Part shown: piece by piece, positions 22,311 to 34,490 of the stretch | Layout: the number at the start of each line of letters is the position of its first letter | Numbering within the stretch: position 1 is the stretch's first letter | Assembly (NCBI GenBank): GCA_016748015.1 | Contig: JAAOMT010000135.1 | Span: 552,941-616,940 of the forward strand | Length of the DNA stretch: 64,000 nucleotides | DNA from: Geosiphon pyriformis | Lineage: Eukaryota; Glomeromycota; Glomeromycetes; Archaeosporales; Geosiphonaceae | Reading direction: 5' to 3' | Made by a program: the position numbers and the translations under genes | Notes under the pieces: model-generated | The model's database searches: none | Told to the model about the DNA's origin: nothing | The model's input: the letters and a program-made list of their open reading frames with translations, nothing else

Positions 22311-24130
22311 TTGAGAAGGAAGTTTGAAAAATGCACCACCAGTTAGGATTGAGCCATTAACTTTCACTGTTAAACTTAGAACCAAAGCAAAAAGTCCTTT
22401 CAGCATGTTTTCTAGTCTCTTTATTTTAAGAGAGACAAAATAATCCAAATTCACAACAGTTTTACCACCTGTGGTTCCACCCAAACTCTCTTTCATCACT
22501 ACATTACCTACTTGATTCTGTAATAGGGGAATCATTAGCAGTTAACATTTAGAGCTAGGCTGAAAAACTGCCAGTACAAGTGAATCCAACCTTTTAGCCA
22601 ACTTACTAATTTGTTCCATGAGGCTGACAAGACTACTCTCTAAAACATTAAACCTTTTTTCAATGTCTTTAGCATCAGGAAGAATAGGTTTTATCTCCAA
22701 AGAGGAGCCAGAATTGACTGAACCATTTTGCACAAGAAAAGAAGAAAACAAAAATTCACCAGTTATTTTTGCCCAAAAAACACCACCAAAAGTGACAGGA
22801 CAAGTAACAGGAGCCGAATGTTTGGCATAGATAGTAGCCAGTCTACTTTTATTCACATCTAAAAGTGCTCTATAAGAAGATTTTTCAGAAGAGAAATTCT
22901 CACCCACAAAACAGTTCAATAAAATATAATTCATATTTTCACACTTAACATATCTAGAAACACCCAAACAAGACCAATGCAGATTCACATCCCTCAAAAC
23001 GTCTATAGTGGCATCTAAAAATTGAGCTAATTCAAAATAAACAACAGCACATCTGGTTCAAGTATATGTAACAGGATAACAATTGATCACACATGTTTTT
23101 TCACTCATTGAACCAATAAAATCCCAAATGTTGTAAGCATTTGTTCTTATTGGTAAAGTATAAAGCAATGTCTTATGATAATCTTTTATGTTTCATGTTT
23201 TTTTGTCCAGATCTGATCTGGCCACACACACTGCATCTTTCCCAATTAGGATAAACCATCTGGCTGCAACCAAATCAGCCTGGTTTAATTGGTCAAACTT
23301 AACCACAGTCTTTTGCCATAATTTCACCAATTGTATTTTAATTGACTTAATCATACCAAATTCAGAAAACACAGTGTACATAGTCTTAGCTAATGTTCCA
23401 ACTGGAATTTTTTTTACCACCACAGTCTGATCTAAATGACTAGTTGATTTCTTGAGATTAGTGTTTACCAAAATATTTGCTGCTTTTGCCTTTTTTGTAG
23501 TCTGTACCAAACTAGATTCAGAAGTAAAAAAAACATGGATGATCTCTGAGAATTTTGAGGAAGTAAAAGCCTTTCCAAAACCATTAACTTTTGAGAACAA
23601 TTTTCTGATTACCACCAGCTTTTCCTGAGAAGATTTTCCAGCCATCTTATCCAGCTTAATATTCATAACAAAAGATTTTCAAACAAAAACATTGGCTAAA
23701 TTCTTCAAAGGAAGAAAAAAATGTTGTCATCATCAACATCATCCAAAAAGTTGATTTTTCTTAATGACATACTCAGAACTTTCTTGGTTATCAATCTCAG
23801 ACCCTTTGGTATTTGGTTAGAATTACCTTTTATAAATACATTCTTCTTACCATAATCCATACTAGTTTCTTCTATTAAACACTCTTCTTTCATATTAATA
23901 CTATTAGAATTAATGATATCATTAGCTTCAGAATCCCAAAAACTATCAACAGTTTTTTTAGACAAGACCAGTTCACTAGTAGCATTATCTTTCAAAACAC
24001 CACCTTTTCTCTTTTTTCTAAAAGCAATATCCTTTTCAACATTCTTTTCACTAATAACAGGACCAAAGTCTTTAACAGATTTCTTTATCACAACAATACT
24101 ATAGCCAACAGTGATTTCATAATCAAGCAA
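22308..24130 (-). pseudogene. LINE-A ORF1 (RNA-binding protein, broken)
   Basis: Fragments in order on the minus strand: an acidic/Lys-rich N-terminus (24130-23705); a 157-codon stretch (23666-23193) whose KIPVGTLAKTMYTVFSEFG and later ILIGKDAVCVA resemble an RRM-like fold; a Cys-containing stretch around 22950 (CLGVSRYVKC); then a heptad-like coiled coil near 22560-22660 (FNVLESSLVSLMEQISKLA). RRM plus zinc-knuckle plus coiled-coil elements are typical of LINE ORF1 nucleic-acid chaperones. The assignment to RRM is by eye. Confidence 0.6.
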
Positions 24131-24250
24131 AAAAGGTTTGGATTTATTGTATTGAATTGTAAAAAACTTTTTTTAGAAAAAAACTTTTGACTCTTTTTTT
24201 GGGAATTTTGGATGAAGGAAAGAAAGAAGTTTTTTTATATTGGTTTAGTT

Positions 24251-24990
24251 TTTTAATTAAGAACACAATTTATTTTTTAAAAAAAATTTTTAAAAAAGAT
24301 ATTTGTTTTGATAAAAAAATAAATAAAAATGATTTTATAATTATTTTATAATTATTATTATTATTTTATTAATATTTTATGAGTGATTATAATTTTTTTA
24401 TTATTATTATTTAAAATATTAAAAAAAATTATTATATTTTTAATTAAGTTTGTTTTAAATATTTTTAATTTAAAACTGTTTTAATATTTTTTATTTTTAT
24501 ATTTAATATTGGTTTAATTTAATTTATTTTTATTTATAAAATTATATTTATTATCAAATACTATTAACTTATTTAAAACTATATTATTATTATTAAAATT
24601 TTTAATTTTTATTAAGTTTTTTATTTAATAATTTTAATTTTTTTATTAAACATATTTAAACCAAAGCTGTAAATAGTTATTATTTCTAAACAAAAAAATT
24701 AGAAAGTAAAATATATAAACAAGTAAAAACAAAAACTTTTTTAAAAAACCTTTTTTTTTGGGTTTTTTGGAATAAATAAAAGAAAAAGTTCTTTTGAATT
24801 ATTTTAATTGAATTTTTAAAATTATAAAATTAACTAAAATAATATGTTTTGTTGTTTTAATTTATACATAATTTACTTGCTATTTTATGAATTTATTTGT
24901 AGTTATTTTGATATTTAAAACAATAAAATATTTTATGTAATATTATACAAATTATTAAATTATATTTATATATGTATATTAAAATAGAAA
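24251..24990. other. AT-rich spacer upstream of RNA14
   Basis: Almost pure A+T with long T and A runs. I see no ORF, no clear transposon match and no structured repeat. Judging from comparable stretches elsewhere in the window it could be a transposon too decayed to identify. Confidence 0.35.
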
Positions 24991-25340
24991 ATTCCGATTG
25001 GTTGTTTAAGACTGAGTAGACTGCAAATATAAAAATACATAATGGCTCATTATCTTGAAGCCCCCTATTTCTTTTCTCTTGTTCCCAAAAAAAAACTCAC
25101 AACTAAACCGACTCTTAAGTCTTTACAACTTCATTTTCTTTGTCGTCTTAAGCTATTTAACACAGCGATCGAAGACTTCAAACGAGTCATTATTGTTTTT
25201 AATTAGTACTTGTCATAGTTAAGCAGATATTTCGCCGCGCAAAAGTAGTATTCTTGTTGTACACCTTTCGCCTGTTAATCATAAATCTGAAAATAAACCA
25301 CATTTCACTGTAAAAGATTGTTTTAAAATTGTGGGATCAA
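24991..25340 (+). promoter_or_regulatory. Probable RNA14 promoter and 5' leader
   Basis: GC rises sharply here compared with 24251-24990. An inverted CCAAT box (GATTGG) lies at 24996-25001. CT-rich tracts around 25060-25080 and 25120-25145 are typical of fungal transcription start regions. No ORF precedes the ATG at 25341. Exact start and elements are inference. Confidence 0.35.
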
Positions 25341-28300
25341 ATGGATCACTCACCAAACATTGCAATCACAAAAGAGGGGTCTGTCCCCATTGGTGGTGTA
25401 GGTGCTTGGTACCGAAACACCCATGAATCTCCCATCCCGAACAATTCCCACGCTTTACCTAGTAGGGAAGCGTCTGAAATTGTTGGCGATGCTAAATCTT
25501 ATTATAATAATGGTAGCAATAACCAATCAAAGATGGACGCAAAGCAAGAATCAACCGCCTATTCATCTAAATATAAATTTTCAAATATTCCCTCTGTTAC
25601 TAGCAACATATCAACAGAAATTTCAGGAAATTTATTGAACGAAAGATTGGTTCAAAATAGTAATAAGAGTGATATGGTGAATAGTGATCATCAAGGAGCA
25701 GGATCATTATTCACTACAGCTACAGCAAATTCTAACATTGCTCAAGCATCAAATCTCCCTAATGGTTCTTCATCATTTGAAAGTCAATCGCTCGCTTCAG
25801 AAGGAGGATCTACCCAACACTCGATAGGGAATGACCTTCAAAAATCATCATCACAATCTTCCGGCGCTGCCGAACCTGCTTTATCATGGCAGATACCACC
25901 TAGTGCTTTAACTCCCAAGAAAGTCAAGCATGAGAAAGTTGAAAAGATGGAACAGCGTATATCGGAAAATGAATTTGACGTCGAAGCTTGGATTAATTTG
26001 CTGAATGAGTTGCAGACAAAGGCTGAAGTAGAAAAGGTCCGAGAAACCTTTGAACGATTCCTAAAGCTCTTCCCGTCAGCGGTAAGTCACGAAGCTATAA
26101 CAATCATAAGAGCTTTTTCTTAATAAAACAAACAAATGATGAAAGAATTAATTAGTTGGATTTTCGATACGATTCTATAATGAATTTTCTTCGAGAAACG
26201 CTTCAATGAGAAAATAAGCCTTTTGGCTGAAATTGTTCGATTTATTGTTTTAGGATGAGAATGCAAAATGGGAAATTTGAAGAATTATGGAAAAATCTGT
26301 TATTCTTATGATGTGCCATCTTAATGATCGAGGAGTTGTCTTTAAATGCTTCTCCTTTGTTTAGTATTGATCTTTGATGCTATTATTTTCGTTCTGCAAT
26401 CATTTTTAGTCACGACAATGGATTCAATATGCCGAATTCGAGCTCAAGCATAATAATTACGAACAAGTAGAAGAGATTTTTAAGCGTTGTTTACGCCCTG
26501 TACTCTCGGTTGATTTATGGAAATATTATCTGAATTATGTTCGTCGCAAGAACGTTGGTGAAAAGACAACCGCTCCAATTGCATCTTTTGCTAGGAAAAC
26601 AATCGAACAAGCGTATGAATTTGTTCTTAATCACATTGGAATCGATATGGTCTCTGGAAGTCTTTGGGGGGATTACCTTTTCTTTCTGAAAACTCTTGAA
26701 GCGACTAGCTTATGGGAAGAACAACAGAAGATGGACCAGATGAGAAAGGCATTCAAAACAGCAATATGCATACCAATACACAATGTCGAGCATATTTGGA
26801 AAGAATACGACATCTTTGAAAACGGGCTGAACAAAGTCACCGTATGTTTTAAGGCGATGATTGTATTAAATTCTCGCTAATTTAATGTTTCTTTGTATCT
26901 TACATAATATATTATCTTGTTGATTTTATCAAAGGCTAAAAAGTTTCTACAAGAGCGATCTGCATCTTATATGACTGCGCGTACCGCTCTAAGAGAACTT
27001 AGGGGCTTTATGGAAGAAATAAATAGAAATGTTATCCCTGTACCACCAAAATGGGAAAGAGCTGAACTGCAGCAGGTGGATTTTATTAGCAGATTAGGTT
27101 ATTTTTAATATCGTAATATCAATTATCTAAAACATCCTTTATTTGTAGTTGGATGCTTGGAAACGATGGATAGCCTGGGAAAAAACCAATCCTTTAGCTT
27201 TCGAAGACAGAACACAATTAGCCCAAAGAGTAATATATGCGTACAAACAAGCTATGATGTACATGCGTCATTATCCAGAGATTTGGTAATTTATACTATT
27301 CAACCATTGAATTAATCCATTTTATAATTGATAAAAGATAAGTTTCAATAAAACAATATGCCCATGAATAATTATTAGGTTTGAGGCTTCTAATTACTGG
27401 GTAGAGCTCGGAAAGGAAGAAGATGCAGCAAACTTGTTAAAGAGTGCAATGGAATGTCTACCCACCAGGTTTGGTTCTTTTTGTTAATTTCAAATTTTTA
27501 TTCATAAATTTTTCTTTAAGATAAATTCCATTATTCCATATCCCACCAGTTTCCTAGTACACTTCGCTTATGCGGAGCTTCAAGAGCACCGCAAGCTCTA
27601 CCCACAAGCACGCGAGTCACTTGAAACATTGATCAAAAATCTCACAGGGCAAATCCAATGCATTGAGCAATCCGCTAAAGATGAAATCGAATTATTAATG
27701 AGACAATCGGTTGAGAGTTCACCCGAAGAAAGTGGAGGCCAAATACCAATCCAACTGGATGGTGAAATGCGTGAGCAATTAAGAATCAGGGAAAAAGAAA
27801 GAGAAAAGGATCGCGGAAGAATTGAAGAGAGAAAGCAGCGTCAAGTTGAAGAAATTGCTTGTGGTTGCTCGATGGTGTGGATTATGTTGATGCGTTATGC
27901 AAGACGTGAAGAGGTAGGGTTGTTAACCTTGCATTTTGACTTAAGTTCTTTATAACTACCAATATTCAATCCCCCTGTTTTTTCAGGGGGTGGAAGTTGC
28001 ACGAAATATATTTACTAAAGCCCGGAAGTTCCCTTATTTGACCTACCATGTGTTCGTCTCAGCAGGTAAAAATTATAAACTTTAAAATGTTTTATCATTG
28101 GATTTAAGATTTATCTCTGAATTAAACCAAAATTTTAATAGCTTTGATGGAGTACTATTTTACCAAAGATCCCAAAATTGCAGGCAAAATTTTTGATTTG
28201 GGTCACAAAACATTCGGGGACAATTCTGAATATGTGATTCAATATCTCGATTTTTTGATAGGGCTGAATGACAACCAAAGTGAGTTGATTCTTTAAAATA

Positions 28301-30115
28301 TTATACTATGTAAACCCATCTTTGAACTAATTCAAAAAATTTTCATAGATGCTTTAGCTGTGTTTCAAAAAACATTAAAGGGAATGCCACCTGAAAAAGC
28401 GAAAATTATTTGGGACAAGTATTCACATTACTTGAGCCATTTTGCCGACCTTGAAACGTTACGAAAGCTTGATGAGAAAAGAGCTAAGAAATATCCCGAT
28501 GGTATTTCTTATTTTCATTTGCATTACTAAACTTAAAACAAAAGAACACTACATTAATAATTTACCCAATTTCAATTAGAAACTCCATTGGGACGATTTG
28601 CGCAGCGCTGTAGTTATTTAAATATAAATATTATTTCTCAAAGAGAGATTGGTGCAAAACGTAAGTTATTAATGAAACTAATTCATTAAGCATGTACGAC
28701 GATAGTTTATCAGGTTCCAATCTAATGTATAAATTTTTATCCATTTATCTGAATTTTTAGCAGGACCACCTGATAGATCTGTCTCACCACCTGAAGCAAA
28801 TCGTCCAACTAAGGCTCATGAAGAAGAGCAAGATTTTCATGCAGCCAAACGTGCGTTGTTGAATTCTGTTCAGCCAGAAAAGTATCCTCGTCCTGATTTT
28901 CGTCAATGGGTTCAATATAAACCGACCCCGGAGCAATTACGTCGACCAACTTTCCCACCTGTTAATCCTGGACAAGGTTCAATTCCACCTGTTGAAATCG
29001 TCACTCAGCCTCTAGGCTTTCAACCTACTTTAAGTATCCAAACTACTACAACAAAACGTCCAAGTCCTCCCCCATCTGTACCATCTCCTCCTTCCCAAGG
29101 CCCACCTCAAGCTGGCCCTGTGATATGGAAAAGAGGTCTAAATGGGATGTTGTTACCCGATGCTGTCGCTAATTTCCTAGCAGCATTACCCCCCGTGGCA
29201 TCTTTTCCAGGTATATAGTAAATTACTATATGATATTTTGTTACAATTCTTCTAATAAAATTTATTTTTATTTTTTCGTAGCTAACGTTGTCCCTTTAAA
29301 TCCCGTGGATCTTATTGAGATACTGCGCACGTCAAATATCCCACCTCCTCCAACTATGATACCTAACGGAGGTATGCTATCTATGCAACCATTACCCCAA
29401 CATTCTCTTCAGCCACCACAAGGGCCACAATCCCGAGAAAACCTATCCAGAGCTGGCAGCCCTGGCAGGGGTGGTCCTGATGGGCGAGTTGGGTTTAACG
29501 GCTTAGAAGTTAGGTATGGTGATGGGCCTAGCCGTGGTTATGATCGTGGGCATGACAATTCTCGAGGTGCATATAGCGGAAACAATTCTGGCCCAGGAGT
29601 TGGCCGGGCTCGGCAAGGAGAATTTTTTGGCAAGCAGAACAGAGTATGTTTACAACGGCTAGAAAGGAAACGTGAATATGGTTAATGGTCCATAATAATC
29701 AAAATGACTGGATATTAATTTATTTACGAAATTTTCTTTTTAGGGTCCACAACCAACTGCTGGGCGAGGAAGAGCTCACGGTAATAATATTAACAATAAT
29801 CATAACATAGGTGGAGACCACGGATCTCCTTCACATTTTTCAATGGGAAACCCTCACGCTGGAAAGCGACGGCGAAGAGACTTTGACGGAGATGGAGAAG
29901 ATTTTCAAGGAAAAAGTAAGTTCAATTGTTGATTCAAGTTTTCTTTTAATTGACATTTGTAAGAAATTTATCTCGATATTTTTATAGGTGGTCCAGGAAT
30001 TAATCGCGCACCAGATTACGATCTCTTTCGTGTAAGACAACAAAAACGTGCTCGTGATGGAGTAATGTACGGCGGTGGTATTGGTCCAGCTGGCGGCGGT
30101 GGTGAGAAAAACTAG
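25341..30115 (+). CDS. RNA14: RNA14, cleavage factor IA / CstF-77 subunit, 14 exons
   Basis: Nuclear scaffold of the mRNA 3'-end cleavage and polyadenylation machinery, partner of Rna15/CstF-64. Exons: 25341-26081, 26410-26841, 26935-27075, 27149-27285, 27379-27468, 27550-27913, 27987-28065, 28142-28279, 28349-28501, 28580-28660, 28761-29210, 29282-29643, 29744-29915, 29988-30115. All introns are GT-AG and the frame is open throughout: 1155 residues. The N-terminus (~200 aa) is Ser/Asn-rich and disordered. HAT repeats run from about residue 205 (FDVEAWINLLNELQ; WIQYAEFELKHNNYEQVEEI; FARKTIEQAYEFVLNHIG) to about 785. A segment near 915-955 (FLAALPPVASF) fits the Rna15-binding 'monkeytail'. The Gly/Arg-rich tail ends with DYDLFRVRQQKRARDG, as in CstF-77. 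It is longer than yeast Rna14 (677 aa) or human CstF-77 (717 aa). No stops or decay are visible, unlike all neighbours. Confidence 0.95.
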
Positions 30116-30840
30116 ACTAATGAACGATCAAAAATGTAATTAACTACCCAGTGAAACTCTTAACTGGACTTAATAGTGTTTATATAAATAGAATATTTTA
30201 TAACAGATAATGTATATAGCGCTTGATTTGAAACTTTGAATCTGATACTTTACGTCGATGTAATTACTTGTGACTATTATCTTTGACACCCAATTTTATT
30301 GGCAAATTTTTCAAATCCATTTGCAGTTTATTCAATTTGTTATTCTTGAAAAATTATTATTCCATACAAACAATAAAAAATATGAAATAACTTCATCATT
30401 ACAATGTTTAATCATGAACATCAATATATTGAAGTTGCATACAAATAATAAAAAGCCAATTGCATTAAAATATATCATGCACACAAAACATTGAAAAAAT
30501 GAAATTTATGAACATTAATGGTTTAGATTTTGCATAAAAATTTGATTAATTGTAATAAAACATATGTATATTTTTGAGTGATTTTTTATTTATAATATTT
30601 TAAAATTGTAAAATCACAAAATTATTAGCTTCAATTCAATTATTTGTATTAAGTTAATTTAAATTAGTTTATTTTTTTATTAATGTAAAAATTTTAATAA
30701 TATATTCAAAAAGTTTATTTGTTTTTACTTTAATATTTAATATTATTTATATTATAATTGTAATTTTATATATGTTTATAATTCTTAAATCATATAAATA
30801 AAAAGAAATTTTAATGAATACTAAGTTAAAAAAATCTTAA
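30116..30840. other. RNA14 3' flank, AT-rich
   Basis: The first ~400 bp probably contain the 3' UTR. AATAAA-type candidates occur near 30372 and 30447, within A-rich surroundings, so neither is decisive. From about 30530 the sequence becomes almost pure A+T with no recognisable feature until the decayed LINE. Confidence 0.4.
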
Positions 30841-32400
30841 AATTTTTTTTAATTGAATTTTTTTGTTTATAATAGATTTAATGTTTTTTATAAAGATAAT
30901 TTTTCAGTTTTAAAAAAATTTTCAACTTCTTATTTTTGTAGTAAAATTAATAATAAAAAATGTTTTAAAGAATTAAAAATTATAATTAATTTAAAAAATA
31001 TACAAAAAATTATAATTTTGTTAAATAATATTATTTAAGAAATAGTTTAATTAAATTTAAGATATATAAACATTTTATTAGATTTTTTGATCATATTTAC
31101 AATAATAAAATAAACATAATTATGATAAATTTTAGTTTAATAAATAATTATAAAATACATAACAACTTGAATTAAAAAAAAATTTCTTTACTGTTTTAAA
31201 AAAATTTTTATAATTTTTTTTGTATAAATTAAGAAAAATAAAAATTTGTATAAATACAAAATAAATATTAAATTTATTATTAGAATTAGTAAACTTAAAA
31301 TTAAGACTAATTTAATTTTTTATTTAATTATTAATATATTTATTAATAATATAATTTAAATTAAAATAGTCAAATATTTATTTAATATATTTTGAATATT
31401 ATTAACAAATTTTTTAAGACCAACAATATTTTAATTAATAATAATAAAATTATAATTGTTTTTATTAATTAATAAATTAAAAAAGTATTTTTATTATTAA
31501 AAAAAATTACACAAATATTTTGAAATTTTTTTGTTAATTAAAAGCTTATTTAAGTATAATTTAAAAAATATATATTTAAATATAAATTTTTTTGCTAATT
31601 TGGTTTTAAAAAACACTATTTTAAACAAACAACTTATTTATTTAATTTTAATAATTTTATAGTTTATAATTAATTATAAAATTTAATTTAATTTTGTATT
31701 AAAAATATATATAAAAAATAAAATATGTTTATTAATAAAAGTTTATTTATATTATTTTTATTGTATTATTAGTGTTTATTTAAATTTAATTGTTTTAAAA
31801 TAGTTAAAATCAGTTTAAAAAAAACTTTTTAAATAAAATTTTTGGTTTTTATAAATAGATATATTAAGAATTTAAGCTTATTAAATATTATTAATAAGAT
31901 ATTAACTTATTTTTCGAATTTAAGTTTAAGCAATAATATAAATATTTATAATTTAATGTTGTTAATTTTGGTTAAATTATATGTAATTGCTTTGACATTA
32001 AATATATTCTGGTTTTTAGTATTATAATTATTAATTTAAACAATTAAGTATTTATAAATATATATATATATTTCATTTAATTTTGATTTTTGCAATTATT
32101 ATTAAATAAAAAAATAATATGTTTATAAAATTATTTATAATAAAAGTTAAATATTAGATAAATTAAATATATAAATTTAAAAAAAATCTATAGTTAAATT
32201 TACCAATTTTTTGGTTTTAATATTATTTTTTAAATAATTTTTTTAATAATTATTATTGAAAATAAGACTTTTACTACCATTTTTTTATTTGATATTAATA
32301 AAGCTATTTTTAACCAATATAAGCTAATTAATATAATATATACTAATATTAAAGTTAATTAATAAAATATTAAACTAATTTTTAATAATAAATTTATAAC
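30841..32400 (+). pseudogene. Decayed LINE ORF2 (RT to RNase H), internally deleted
   Basis: Almost pure A+T, yet plus-strand translations still follow LINE-B. DNFSVLKKFSTSYF at about 30890-30935 matches NNFSVLKGMTMQSPIF of RT. KIYKHFIRFFDHIYNNKINIIM at about 31060-31125 matches the KICNRFVRFFGNIYNGRINKVM region. In the peptide at 31842-32027, YVIALTLNIFWF matches the RNase H segment QAIALALKCIFFF. The spacing is shorter than in LINE-B, so internal deletions are present. Both edges are approximate. Confidence 0.7.
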
Positions 32401-32574
32401 TTTTTTTTGTTAATTCCCTAGTCACAATGAGAGTGAGATATTGCCAAAGAAAAAAAATTTTTTCTACTCTCTTTTCCCTTTATATTCTCAACTATTTCTT
32501 CAAATGTACCTTTATTTATAAACATAAAACTGGTAAGTCCTGCTGCTAGTGGTTTTAGATCTACTTCTGCTGGT

Positions 32575-34478
32575 TTGGAGACCTGGCCTGATGCAAAAAA
32601 AAAGAGAGTTAATAGTGTATACTCTCATAGTGCATCTTACAAAAAGCCTAAGAATCCTAAAGTTAGTATTGGTGTGATTGACTTGTCTGCTGGCTCATTG
32701 AACATGGCCAATATTGGTGATGTTGGCAGTAAGTTTTCAAAATCTTGGAGCAGTAAAATAGAAAGCAAAGTAAGTAGCATAAGCAGCCTATTAGACTTAA
32801 AGAACATAAAAAATACCATCACTAAGGAAACTAGTTATGCTAACTTGGACACTTCTGTAAACATTGACATAGAAGATGATATCACACCCAGGAAAATGCA
32901 CACTTGCATTTATGTATTAAGTCAACTCCCAAAGACTTCTTTGTTCAACATATTAAGTGATAATGAGGATTTGATGACTCTTCCGTCTCCTAAGTTTGCA
33001 GGCTTCAAAAAATTGCACTCTGTTAGATCACGTGTATTGGATAAGCATATTTTTGATCCAGTTAAGTCATTTGTATTAGATATTAAGATTTTTGTCTTGT
33101 CTGACAAGACCATTGATGACAAATTAATTGCTATAAAAAAAATGTTTTATTGAGTCAATGGTTTTGAAAAGAGCATCTGCTCCTTCAAAATTCTCTAACA
33201 TCATTAGATCTTCTTTTACTTCTGAATTAAGTTTAATTAAAGCCAAGGAAATGGCTATCAGTGAGAAAATTTTGGTAAATATTAATGTTAGAAAACCAAA
33301 TAGCCATTCAGATTGGGAAGTGATAGTCAAGGAGATTCTAATAGATCTTCCCAAATTGGCAATTGGGTCAGTATTTTCTAAATTTAGTAAGATGGTTTTG
33401 ATTAAGATGCAACTGATTGGGCTTTGACAAAAGACTGTAATGGAATTTGAGTCATTAGATATGGCTAGCTCAATTGTTTTCAAATAGTCAGTTCTTGTGG
33501 GTAAAAATTCTGTTCATGTTGTATTGGCTGTAAATAACAAAGAGTCATGAGTAGTCAAAAATTATCATCAGGTGTTGTTGTATACTTTGCCAATAAGCAT
33601 TACTGCTCATAATTTATCAGATTTGTTGGATTCATATGGTGGGAAAACTTGCTTCATTGGTCATAATCTTGTTTTATATGTTTATAATAAATGTGTAGTA
33701 ATTTGTTTTGATAACGAGACATCTAAATTGGCTGCCATTGATTCTGTTTTAGTCTATAAGAGTGTAAATTTACATTGGGCTGGTCTTTCTCTGATTTGTT
33801 ATGCCAAGTGTAAACAATTTGGTTATGTTTCTGATGTGTGTTTGGTTGGTAAGAATTCTGGAGTTCATTATAAGTGGGTGGTTTCTTCTCAGGATTAGGT
33901 CTGTCTGGCTAATATTTATAAGAAGAAGCAAGTTTCAGTTGTCCATTCGGTATCTTTTGGTGGTAAAACTTGGGCTCAAATTGCAGATAACTCACCCTTT
34001 CATGTGGCTTCATTAGTTTCTTCTGGTGCTGGTTTGACTTTAAATGCAAAACTTTTGATAATGGCTTCCAACTTTCTTAATAATTCTGGTTTGACTGACT
34101 GCATGGCTTTTTTGAAATGCTCCATGGAGCTTCTATCAGATCAAGTTTCTGAAATTTTGAGAAAATTAAGCTTTGTGGAATTGGTGCCAATGTTATTTTT
34201 ATCTTGCATCCCCTTCTGTTGTTACTTTTTTTATGAACTCAGCTTTGAGTTTGAATATGGTTGTGGATAGCATGGTGGTGCTTTCTTCTTTTTCTCTTTT
34301 AGTGATTGAAAATGCTACCCTTAAACTAAGTTTGAGCAGCTCAAAGATTCTCACTACCAAGGTGGGTGGTTTAAAATCAAAAATGATGGCTTTGGAAGTT
34401 TCAGTTGGTTTGGTTTTGGTAAAATTGAATTCTTTATGTTCTAGTTTGGGTTTGTCAGCTCCTTTTCTATCTCAATGA
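32575..34478 (+). pseudogene. LINE-B ORF1 (broken)
   Basis: Three frames carry parts of one protein. 32575-33150 is a Ser/Lys-rich N-terminal region. 33158-33427 and 33572-33898 correspond to the RRM-like part seen in LINE-A (KEILIDLPKLAIGSVFSKFS, then SVNLHWAGLSLICYAKC). A Cys-rich knuckle-like stretch, CYAKCKQFGYVSDVC, lies near 33800-33842; the position expected for His is Tyr (TAT), one C-to-T change away. A helical C-terminal region follows in 34004-34478. Stops near 33427, 33487, 33548 and 33896 break it. Confidence 0.65.
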
Positions 34479-34490
34479 TTGATTAATTTG

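Larger units (their letters stand above)
20442..24250 (-). mobile_element. LINE-A: APE-type non-LTR retrotransposon, 3' part missing
   Basis: A 5' portion of a LINE with ORF1 and the first half of ORF2 (endonuclease and start of RT). It stops abruptly at 20442 against the Gyp-B LTR. Its protein fragments align along their length with LINE-B. Stops are frequent. The 5' end is placed near 24250, where the sequence becomes almost pure A+T; this edge is approximate. Confidence 0.85.

Noticed and set aside
30841-32400. Centromere-like or origin-like AT-rich block
   Set aside because: The composition is explained by a decayed LINE that still aligns with LINE-B RT and RNase H.
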